Part shown: positions 1-5,414 of the stretch, one piece after another
How the letters are laid out: each line of letters begins with the position of its first letter
How positions within the stretch are numbered: position 1 is the stretch's first letter
Source of the DNA: Bacteroidales bacterium UBA3816
GTDB taxonomy: Bacteria > Bacteroidota > Bacteroidia > Bacteroidales > P3
Length of the DNA stretch: 7,882 nucleotides
Assembly: GCA_002368955.1 (NCBI GenBank)
Contig: DFDY01000018.1
Span: 9,470-17,351 of the forward strand
Direction of reading: 5' to 3'
Notes under the pieces: generated by a model
The model's database searches: none
Seen by the model: the letters and a program-made list of their open reading frames with translations, nothing else
What the model was told of the DNA's origin: nothing
Made by a program: the position numbers and the translations under genes

Positions 1-237
1 GGCGTGTTTGACTGGTTCGGACCCGAGAGCCATCCCGACTGCGGCGGCGACCCTGAGACGATGCAGTATCGCCCCAACGACACCATCACTGCCACCCAGT
101 TCCAGAACCGCATGATTCTGCGAAAGGCTATGGTGCGCCACGGATTCAAACCCCTGCCAGAAGAATGGTGGCACTTCACACTTGCAGGAGAGCCCTTCCC
201 CGATACCTATTTCACCTTCCCAGTGAAAAGGTACTAA
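1..237 (+). CDS. D-alanyl-D-alanine dipeptidase, M15 family (VanX/DdpX-like), C-terminal part only
   Basis: The reading frame is open from the left edge; the gene begins outside the window and only the last 78 codons are present, ending in two consecutive TAA codons (235-240). The family hydrolyses D-Ala-D-Ala, a peptidoglycan-derived dipeptide, using one zinc ion. Seen here: a 'FDWFGPESHP' segment, an 'NRMILRKAMVRHGF' helix, and the hallmark LPEEWWHFTL motif. In that motif the second Glu (codon 163-165) fits the catalytic base and the His (172-174) fits the third zinc ligand of VanX. The 'EPFPDTYFTFPV' end is also typical. The upstream SxHxxGxAxD zinc motif would lie left of the window, so activity and any signal peptide cannot be judged. 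In Bacteroidetes such proteins are usually housekeeping cell-wall recycling or nutritional enzymes; nothing here suggests a vancomycin-resistance cluster. Confidence 0.9.
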   Translation, partial: GVFDWFGPESHPDCGGDPETMQYRPNDTITATQFQNRMILRKAMVRHGFKPLPEEWWHFTLAGEPFPDTYFTFPVKRY

Positions 238-259
238 TAACCACTTATATAGACCTGTT

Positions 260-299
260 AGAGGGGCTGCCATAAAACATGGCAACCCCTCTCTTATTT
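260..299 (+). terminator. Intrinsic terminator after the M15 dipeptidase gene
   Basis: Arms 260-273 and 279-292 form a 14-bp stem containing a single G-T wobble, closed by a 5-base AAAAC loop. The T-rich stretch CTCTTATTT follows. It lies 20 bases after the tandem stop codons, so it should end the upstream transcript and separate it from the next operon. Confidence 0.88.
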
Positions 300-304
300 A
301 CGCC

Positions 305-323
305 AGCCAACAAAAAGTTGGCT
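305..323. repeat. Short inverted repeat (second hairpin in the spacer)
   Basis: AGCCAAC (305-311) and GTTGGCT (317-323) are perfect complements around an AAAAA loop; flanking CC/GG bases at 303-304 and 327-328 could extend the stem past a small bulge. There is no T-tract on either strand, so it is not a canonical terminator. It could be a backup fold for the terminator just upstream or a processing structure; the role is unknown. Confidence 0.5.
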
Positions 324-350
324 TATGGCAGGGCAATACCTTAAAATGGA

Positions 351-380
351 TTTGATAGAGATGCTATACAATATTTTTTG
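351..380 (+). promoter_or_regulatory. Possible weak Bacteroidetes-type promoter for the ybjQ-like operon
   Basis: TTTG at 351-354 fits the -33 element, and ATTTTTTG at 373-380 partly fits the -7 consensus TAnnTTTG. It keeps TTTG but lacks the leading TA in register (a TA sits one base out, at 372-373). The spacing of 18 is close to the usual 19-21. It would give a leader of roughly 90 bases before the start at 481. This is the best candidate I find in the spacer, but it is weak. Confidence 0.3.
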
Positions 381-411
381 CATCAGCACATACTACAGAC
401 TGCAAAAGAAC

Positions 412-421
412 GTTATATAAC
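412..421. repeat. 10-bp perfect palindrome GTTATATAAC
   Basis: A self-complementary 10-mer 60 bases before the ybjQ-like start codon and just downstream of the candidate promoter. That position would suit an operator, but a palindrome this short in AT-rich DNA can arise by chance. Confidence 0.25.
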
Positions 422-480
422 AATAAGTAAAAAACATCACCACATACAAGAATCGAAAATAACTTTTAAACATTGTCATT

Positions 481-801
481 ATGATTATCACTACTACACA
501 GGCCATTGAAGGCCGCCAGATTGTGGAATACCACGGAATTGTTTTTGGCGAAGTGATTACGGGTGTGAATTTTGTAAAGGATTTCTTTGCCGGAATCCGC
601 AATATCGTAGGAGGCCGCTCAAGTTCCTACGAAGACGAACTGAGCGCCGCCCGCTCCAAAGCGATGAACGAGATGGAGCAGCGGGCCATGCGAATGGGTG
701 CCAACGCCGTGGTGGGAGTGCATGTGGACAGTGAGGTGATGGGCACAAACAACGGAATGCTGATGGTGACGGCAACTGGCACGGCAGTGACCATCCGATA
801 A
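481..801 (+). CDS. YbjQ/UPF0145 family protein (putative heavy-metal-binding domain)
   Basis: The 106-residue product matches the full length of the YbjQ family (about 105 residues). Seen: an N-terminal 'MIITTTQAIEGRQIVEYHGIVFGEV' strand region with the conserved Y-x-G-I/V-V-x-G-E pattern, a central 'GGRSSSYEDELSAARSKAM' helix, then 'RAMRMGANAVVGVHVDSEV' and a C-terminal 'MLMVTATGTAVTIR' strand. These are the expected order and motifs. It is a cytosolic protein without signal peptide or membrane segment. Family members form ring-like oligomers in structural studies; the proposed metal binding is not well proven and the biological role is unknown. The start at 481 is chosen because the conserved family N-terminus begins there. 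It is the first gene of a probable operon, with the first dipeptidase starting 33 bases downstream. Confidence 0.93.
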   Translation: MIITTTQAIEGRQIVEYHGIVFGEVITGVNFVKDFFAGIRNIVGGRSSSYEDELSAARSKAMNEMEQRAMRMGANAVVGVHVDSEVMGTNNGMLMVTATGTAVTIR

Positions 802-834
802 ATAACATTAAATGACACTATAATTTACAGTTAT

Positions 835-2205
835 ATGAATTCAGTTAAAGAATATATCGAACAACACAAAGACCGTTTTGTCGAAGAGTTGTTCTCACTA
901 ATCCGTATACCCTCTATCAGCTCTGAGAGCGAGCACAAGGGCGATATGCAACGCTGTGCCGAACGCTGGTGCCAGCTGCTGAAAGAGGCAGGCGCAGACC
1001 ACGCCGAAATCATCGCCACCACGGGCAACCCACTAGTGTACGGCGAAAAGATAATAGACCCAGCCAAGAAGACGGTACTGGTATATGGACACTACGACGT
1101 AATGCCCGTCACACCGCTGGAGCTGTGGGAGACGGAGCCCTTCGAACCCGTTATCAAAGATGGCAAAATATGGGCCCGTGGCGCCGACGACGACAAGGGT
1201 CAGAGCTTTATGCAGGCCAAGGCCTTTGAGACCATGGTGGCCCTGGGCAAACTGCCCTGCAACGTGAAATTCCTGCTGGAGGGCGAGGAAGAGATTGGCT
1301 CCCCCGCACTGAAGGAATGGATTCAGGCTCCGGAACACAAACAAAAGGTGATGGCCGACGTCATCTTGGTGAGTGACACCGACATGGTGAGTGCCGAGGT
1401 GCCAAGCATCACCACAGGCCTGCGCGGATTGGTGAAGTTCGAGATGCGCCTGACCGGTCCCGACCACGACCTGCACAGCGGCGATTTCGGAGGCACAGTG
1501 TCCAACCCCATCAACGTGCTGAGCGAGATGATTGGCACAGTGCTGGACAAGCAAGGACACATCACCATCCCTGGCTTTTATGACGACGTCCTGACCTGCA
1601 GCCCCGAGGAGCGCGAACTCATCAACAAGGCGCCCTATAGCGACGAGGCCTACAAGAAGAGCGTGGGCGTGGAGGTGCTGCACGGCGAGGAGGGCTACAC
1701 CACCCTGGAGCGCATCGGCATCCGCCCCACTTTTGACGTCTGCGGCATACAAGGTGGCTACAGCGGCGAAGGATTCAAGACCATCATCCCATCGGTGGCA
1801 TGGGCCAAACTGTCGTTCCGACTGGTGGCCAGCCAAGACCCCGACCGCATTGCCCGACTGGTGGAGGACTATTTCCGAAGCATATGTCCCGAGAGCGTGA
1901 AGATTGAGTTCACTTTCTACGAGAAAGGCATGCCCTATGTCTGTCCCATCGACCTGCCCGAATATAAAGCCGCCGAAAAGGCCATGCAGGACACCTACGG
2001 CATGCAGCCCATTCCCGCCCACAGCGGCTGTTCCATCAGCATCGTGAGCGATTTCGAACAGGAGCTGGGGCTGAAGAGCATACTGCTGGGCTTCGGCTTG
2101 GGGGCCGACAACATCCACGCACCCAATGAAAACTACCGCCTCGACCGCTTTTATAAAGGCATCGAAACAGCCGTTGCCTTCTTCCAGCACTATGCCAAGA
2201 GCTAA
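835..2205 (+). CDS. M20-family metallo-dipeptidase, copy 1 (CNDP-like)
   Basis: This 456-residue cytosolic di-zinc peptidase is predicted to cleave dipeptides or short peptides. By comparison with the carnosinase/CNDP2 branch of M20, the metal site reads: His86 and Asp88 (VLVYGHYDVMP), bridging Asp119 (ARGADDDKGQ), catalytic Glu152 and ligand Glu153 (EGEEEIGS), Asp181 (LVSDTDM) and His428 (NIHAPNE). His214 in HDLHSG begins the dimerisation (lid) domain, about 205-320, and supplies the residue that reaches into the partner active site. All are intact, so it should be active. Two C-terminal pocket motifs are changed. The family's R-x-G-G-S-I-P is H-S-G-C-S-I-S at 396-402, and H-G-G is E-K-G near 363-365. 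The following paralogue keeps both consensus forms. No signal peptide. It starts 33 bases after the ybjQ-like gene and ends 43 bases before copy 2. Substrate not predictable. Confidence 0.93.
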   Translation: MNSVKEYIEQHKDRFVEELFSLIRIPSISSESEHKGDMQRCAERWCQLLKEAGADHAEIIATTGNPLVYGEKIIDPAKKTVLVYGHYDVMPVTPLELWETEPFEPVIKDGKIWARGADDDKGQSFMQAKAFETMVALGKLPCNVKFLLEGEEEIGSPALKEWIQAPEHKQKVMADVILVSDTDMVSAEVPSITTGLRGLVKFEMRLTGPDHDLHSGDFGGTVSNPINVLSEMIGTVLDKQGHITIPGFYDDVLTCSPEERELINKAPYSDEAYKKSVGVEVLHGEEGYTTLERIGIRPTFDVCGIQGGYSGEGFKTIIPSVAWAKLSFRLVASQDPDRIARLVEDYFRSICPESVKIEFTFYEKGMPYVCPIDLPEYKAAEKAMQDTYGMQPIPAHSGCSISIVSDFEQELGLKSILLGFGLGADNIHAPNENYRLDRFYKGIETAVAFFQHYAKS

Positions 2206-2248
2206 GAGCAACACGAACACATTGAAATAATTAAAAAACTCATCATAT

Positions 2249-3610
2249 ATGAAAGACGTAAAAGCATACATTGAAGCTAACAAAGACCGCTTCTTAGAAG
2301 AATTGTTTGACCTCATCCGCATCCCTTCCATCAGTGCCGAAAGCGAGCACAAGGCCGACATGATGCGCTGTGCCGAAAAATGGAGAGAATATCTGCTGCA
2401 GGCCGGCTGCGACAAAGCCGAAGTGATGCCCACCGTGGGCAACCCGGTGACCTACGGCGAGAAGATTATCGACCCCAAGAAACCCACCGTACTGGTTTAC
2501 GGCCACATGGACGTGATGCCAGTGGAGCCTCTGGCCGAGTGGCGCACCACCCCTTTTGAGCCTGTCGTTAAGGACGGCAAGATATGGGCCCGCGGTGCCG
2601 ACGACGATAAGGGTCAGAGCTTTATGCAGGCCAAGGCCTTCGAATTCATGGTGAAGACCGGCCAGCTGCCCTGCAACGTAAAGTTCATGATCGAAGGAGA
2701 GGAAGAGATTGGTTCTGGCAGTCTTTACGGCTTCTGCGAAGCCCACAAGGAGATGCTCAAGGCCGACGTTATTCTGGTGAGCGACACCAGCATGATTGCT
2801 CCCAACGTGCCCAGCATCACCAGCGGCTTGCGCGGCCTCTGCTACTGGGAGGTGGAAGTCACCGGTGCCAACCACGACTTGCACAGCGGCATCTACGGCG
2901 GTGCCGTGGCCAATCCCATCAACATCCTTTGCAAGATGATTGCCGGATTGCACGACGAGAACAACCACATCACCATCCCCGGTTTCTACGACGATGTGTT
3001 GGTTATCAGCGACGAGGAACGCGCCCTGATGGCCCAGGCACCTTTCGATGAAGAGGCCTACAAGAAAGAGCTGGACATCAAGGCCGTCCACGGCGAGAAG
3101 GGATTCACCACCAAGGAGCGCACAGGCATCCGTCCCTGCTTGGACGTTTGCGGCATTTGGGGCGGCTATACGGGCGAAGGCTCGAAAACGGTGCTGCCCA
3201 GCAAGGCCTACGCCAAAATCAGCACCCGACTGGTGGCCAATCAGGACTTCCACAAGATTAGCGAGCTGTTCCAGAAATATTTCGAGAGCATCGCTCCCGA
3301 CTGCGTGTCCGTGAAGGTGACTCCCTGCCATGGTGGTGCCGCCTACGTCAGCCCTCTGGAGATGAAGGCCTACAAGGCTGCCGAAAAGGCTATGGAGACC
3401 ACCTATGGCAAACGCCCCATCCCCACCCGCAGTGGCGGAAGCATCCCCATCATTGCCGGATTTGAGAACATCTTGGGCATCAAGAGCATCCTGATGGGCT
3501 TCGGCCTGGGCAGCGACGACATTCATGCCCCCAACGAGAACTACCCGCTGGAGCAGTTCTTCAAAGGCATTGAGACCATCCCCTATTTCTACGAATATTT
3601 TGCCGAATAA
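2249..3610 (+). CDS. M20-family metallo-dipeptidase, copy 2 (CNDP-like)
   Basis: This 453-residue paralogue of the preceding gene is also cytosolic with no signal peptide. The complete di-zinc set is visible: His86 and Asp88 (VYGHMDVMP), Asp119 (GADDDKGQ), Glu152/Glu153 (EGEEEIGS), Asp179 (LVSDTSM) and His426 (DIHAPNE). His212 in the HDLHSG motif belongs to the lid/dimer domain. Unlike copy 1 it keeps the family motifs HGG (361-363) and RSGGSIP (394-400). Its pocket therefore resembles ordinary CNDP-type dipeptidases, and it is the better candidate for the general dipeptidase of the pair. The start is set by alignment with copy 1: both begin M-x-x-V-K-x-Y-I-E. The stop TAA (3608-3610) is followed by TAG, and the next gene begins at 3614, so the two are almost certainly co-transcribed. 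It probably works in the breakdown of imported dipeptides; exact specificity cannot be read from sequence. Confidence 0.94.
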   Translation: MKDVKAYIEANKDRFLEELFDLIRIPSISAESEHKADMMRCAEKWREYLLQAGCDKAEVMPTVGNPVTYGEKIIDPKKPTVLVYGHMDVMPVEPLAEWRTTPFEPVVKDGKIWARGADDDKGQSFMQAKAFEFMVKTGQLPCNVKFMIEGEEEIGSGSLYGFCEAHKEMLKADVILVSDTSMIAPNVPSITSGLRGLCYWEVEVTGANHDLHSGIYGGAVANPINILCKMIAGLHDENNHITIPGFYDDVLVISDEERALMAQAPFDEEAYKKELDIKAVHGEKGFTTKERTGIRPCLDVCGIWGGYTGEGSKTVLPSKAYAKISTRLVANQDFHKISELFQKYFESIAPDCVSVKVTPCHGGAAYVSPLEMKAYKAAEKAMETTYGKRPIPTRSGGSIPIIAGFENILGIKSILMGFGLGSDDIHAPNENYPLEQFFKGIETIPYFYEYFAE

Positions 3611-3613
3611 TAG

Positions 3614-4060
3614 ATGAAGAGAGTAATCGTAATGGCTCTGCTGAGCCTAATGGTGCTGCCAGTAATGGCGCAGCTGCCTGCCGAAATTGTCAAGGCCTAC
3701 CCCAAGGCCAAAAGCATCAAGAAGGAAGCCAAATGGACGGTGGTTTACGATGCCAAGCAGGCCGTCATTGGCTACGCCGTCTATTCAAAGCCTGCCAGCG
3801 ACGGCATCAAAGGCTATGCCGGAGAAACTCCGCTGATGGTGGCTCTGAATGCCAAACAGCGCATACAAAAGGTGGTGCTTTTGGACAACATGGAGACTCC
3901 CAATTTCCTGCAACGGGTGATTGACGCCGGACTGCTGAACAGCTGGGATGGGCTGAAACCCAAACGGGCACGCAAACACGACGTAGACGTCGTGAGCGGT
4001 GCCACCTACTCTTCTCGCAGCATCATTCAAACCTTTCAGGCGGCTATCAAGAATTTCTAA
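3614..4060 (+). CDS. Exported FMN-binding-domain protein (RnfG/NqrC-like), probably covalently flavinylated
   Basis: The 148-residue product has an N-terminal signal peptide (about 1-19: MKR, hydrophobic core, cleavage near V-M-A-Q). It is therefore predicted to be periplasmic or membrane-associated from outside. Residues about 65-148 form an FMN-bind domain: 'GYAGETPLMVALNA', 'IQKVVLLDNMETPNFLQRV', then D-V-V-S-G-A-T (125-131). This matches the ApbE flavinylation pattern Dxx(S/T)GA(S/T), with Thr131 as the expected site of phosphoester-linked FMN. NqrC and RnfG carry the same motif but are longer and have a membrane anchor, so this is a compact stand-alone relative. It starts three bases after the dipeptidase stop, a strong sign of co-transcription although its compartment differs. 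No ApbE transferase or membrane electron-transfer partner is in the window. It is likely an extracytosolic electron carrier; donor and acceptor are unknown. Confidence 0.88.
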   Translation: MKRVIVMALLSLMVLPVMAQLPAEIVKAYPKAKSIKKEAKWTVVYDAKQAVIGYAVYSKPASDGIKGYAGETPLMVALNAKQRIQKVVLLDNMETPNFLQRVIDAGLLNSWDGLKPKRARKHDVDVVSGATYSSRSIIQTFQAAIKNF

Positions 4061-4079
4061 CCGCCTAGTGTGCTAATTG

Positions 4080-4128
4080 AGGTGTCTGGATTACCCATCA
4101 AACAAAGTATTCCAGACACCTGTTTTTT
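4080..4128 (+). terminator. Intrinsic terminator (or leader attenuator) between the flavoprotein and PPTase genes
   Basis: An 11-bp perfect stem, AGGTGTCTGGA (4080-4090) with TCCAGACACCT (4111-4121), encloses a 20-base loop in which TAC/GTA (4092-4094/4107-4109) can pair further. Six T residues follow (4123-4128). It ends the operon that starts near 481. The next start codon is only 9 bases after the T-tract, so the hairpin also sits where the PPTase leader would be. Confidence 0.9.
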
Positions 4129-4137
4129 CAAGCATAT

Positions 4138-4728
4138 ATGTTCTACCTGAGATTATTTGAAAACATGGAGCAGTGCACCGAAGATGAGGTGCAAAAATTG
4201 CTGCCCTTGGTGTCAGAACAGCGTCGACAGGAAGCATTGCGGTTCAAGCACCTCTTTGGGCAGTACACCTGCCTGAAATCTTATACTATTCTTCACCAGT
4301 TACTGGTTGAGCACGGATTGATTACAAGCGACTGCCTGCCCGAATTTGAGCGCAACGCACACGGCAAACCAGAACTAAAGGATGTGGCAGGAGTCTATTT
4401 CAACCTAAGCCACACCAAGTTGGCTATAGCCGTTGTCATTGGCGACGGTCCTGTGGGAGTGGACGTGGAAGGTTTTAAACAACCGACGCAAAGCCTACTG
4501 GAATACACCATGAATGCACAAGAAGTGCTTCGCGTGCAGCAGGCCGAACATCCCGATCAGGAATTTGCCACCCTCTGGACTCAGAAAGAAGCCCTGTTCA
4601 AATACACAGGCACCGGCATCAACAGCACCATCAAGGAACTGCTTTCCGGACGGCCCCAAGACATCATTATGGAATCATCGCTGAATACAGAACGTGGCTA
4701 TGCCCTGACCACCGTGCGGGAAAAATAG
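4138..4728 (+). CDS. Sfp-type 4'-phosphopantetheinyl transferase
   Basis: This cytosolic enzyme of 196 residues transfers 4'-phosphopantetheine from coenzyme A to a serine of acyl or peptidyl carrier proteins, using Mg2+. Seen in order: GKPEL (76-80), FNLSHT (88-93), VGVDVE (106-111, with Asp109 and Glu111 as metal ligands) and W-x-x-K-E-A (147-152, Glu151 the third ligand, Lys150/Lys155 conserved basic residues). The length lies between AcpS (about 120) and full Sfp (about 225), as is common in Bacteroidetes. I take ATG 4138 because residues 2-6 (FYLRL) resemble the first strand of the family; ATG 4165 is a shorter alternative. No carrier protein, fatty-acid or polyketide gene is nearby, so its partner is unknown. 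The start sits 9 bases behind a terminator hairpin, and no clear promoter is visible. Its 3' end is 5 bases from the convergent minus-strand gene. Confidence 0.92.
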   Translation: MFYLRLFENMEQCTEDEVQKLLPLVSEQRRQEALRFKHLFGQYTCLKSYTILHQLLVEHGLITSDCLPEFERNAHGKPELKDVAGVYFNLSHTKLAIAVVIGDGPVGVDVEGFKQPTQSLLEYTMNAQEVLRVQQAEHPDQEFATLWTQKEALFKYTGTGINSTIKELLSGRPQDIIMESSLNTERGYALTTVREK

Positions 4729-4733
4729 GCCGT

Positions 4734-5300
4734 TTATTCCACAACCGTCTGTTCGGTAATGACTTCTGTTCTACGGGTAGTGACAGTTCTGTTGTTGTCA
4801 GAAGGATTGTCGGTCTGGCATTGGGCCTCAGTATTGGCACGTTCGGCCTGACCTTCGGAACGGGCATTGTCACCTTCGGCACGCTCGCGGACACCTATAT
4901 AAAGCTCCACATTGCCCAAGTTCTGATAAGCACCCAGCACGTCCATATAGCCTACTCGGACCTTAACCGTGCCCCTCTGGACCTTCGGGGTGAAGACATA
5001 CTCGCCGAACTTTTCACCCTTGCGGAAAGCACATAAGTCCTCCGACACCACCTTGACAATAAGCTGTTTGTCCTGAATCTTGTCAACCGAAAATTTAATT
5101 ACATTCTCCTGTCCATACTTCAACACATTTTCGGAAATATGGATGCGGTCTTTGTTGTCCTGCTTGTTGGGAGCACTGGAGGAGGTGAAGGTAACCTTGG
5201 TGTCGCCTTTCACTTGGCCTTGTGCCTTAACTGTAGGTTGCTGAGCCATGGCAAAAAGACCCAAACTAGCGGTTAATGTAAACAATAGAAACTTTTTCAT
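4734..5300 (-). CDS. Secreted protein of unknown function with a beta-rich core and charged tail
   Basis: I do not recognise this 188-residue protein. The start is set at ATG 5300 (MKKFLLFTLT...); an in-frame TTG two codons upstream is unlikely because the signal peptide begins naturally at the ATG. Residues 1-20 form a typical signal peptide ending A-M-A-Q. Residues about 22-52 are a polar linker rich in Ser, Lys, Asn and Asp. Residues about 53-137 alternate hydrophobic and polar residues (NVIKFSV, KQLIVKVV, TVKVRVGYMD, VELYIG), suggesting an Ig-like beta sandwich; a faint resemblance to GldM C-terminal domains is only an inference. The last 50 residues are low-complexity and hydrophilic, rich in Glu, Arg, Thr, Asn and Gln. 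There is no lipobox. It lies 114 bases downstream of the lipoprotein gene on the same strand and may share its transcript. Confidence 0.82.
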   Translation of the reverse strand: MKKFLLFTLTASLGLFAMAQQPTVKAQGQVKGDTKVTFTSSSAPNKQDNKDRIHISENVLKYGQENVIKFSVDKIQDKQLIVKVVSEDLCAFRKGEKFGEYVFTPKVQRGTVKVRVGYMDVLGAYQNLGNVELYIGVRERAEGDNARSEGQAERANTEAQCQTDNPSDNNRTVTTRRTEVITEQTVVE

Positions 5301-5414
5301 AATCAAGCAATTTAGTTATTAAGATTATTAATGTCGAAAATGGATAGTGACACAATGCGCCGCGAAGAACGAAAACGACCTTGCCAATGTGCCAATTGTG
5401 GACAATCATTTTTA

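Larger units (their letters stand above)
835..3610 (+). repeat. Tandem gene duplication of M20 dipeptidases
   Basis: Two head-to-tail genes encode colinear proteins (456 and 453 residues). By eye, about three quarters of the first 156 residues are identical, and the only internal length change is two residues near position 160-175. At DNA level a perfect 32-base direct repeat, 1195-1226 and 2609-2640, covers the 'KGQSFMQAKA' codons in the same register. The lower similarity near the C-terminus points to an old duplication followed by divergence, with possible local conversion around the metal-site block. Confidence 0.85.

Noticed and set aside
1..237. Vancomycin-resistance vanX gene
   Set aside because: Only the C-terminus is present, and no vanH, vanA or two-component genes follow. 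D-Ala-D-Ala dipeptidases are common in Bacteroidetes without resistance clusters.
460..467. TAACTTTT as a -7 promoter element before the ybjQ-like gene
   Set aside because: Seven of eight bases match TAnnTTTG, but there is no -33 TTG at the right distance and it would leave a leader of only about 7 bases.
393..602. A 69-codon minus-strand frame overlapping the spacer and ybjQ-like gene
   Set aside because: Half lies antisense to the conserved YbjQ gene and the rest in AT-rich spacer; its hydrophobic, aromatic-rich sequence follows from T-rich antisense codons and matches no family I know.
1033..2442. A 469-codon minus-strand open frame opposite both dipeptidase genes
   Set aside because: It lies antisense to well-conserved M20 genes and reads as Ala/Gly/His/Val-rich sequence without recognisable motifs. 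It is a by-product of the biased codon use of the real genes, and it crosses the boundary between them.
2294..3526. A 410-codon minus-strand open frame opposite dipeptidase copy 2
   Set aside because: Same composition artefact; its antisense protein resembles that over copy 1 only because the two sense genes are paralogous.
5300..5306. Upstream TTG start for the secreted protein
   Set aside because: It adds only two residues (TTG, ATT) before the ATG-AAA-AAG that begins a normal signal peptide; ATG 5300 is preferred.
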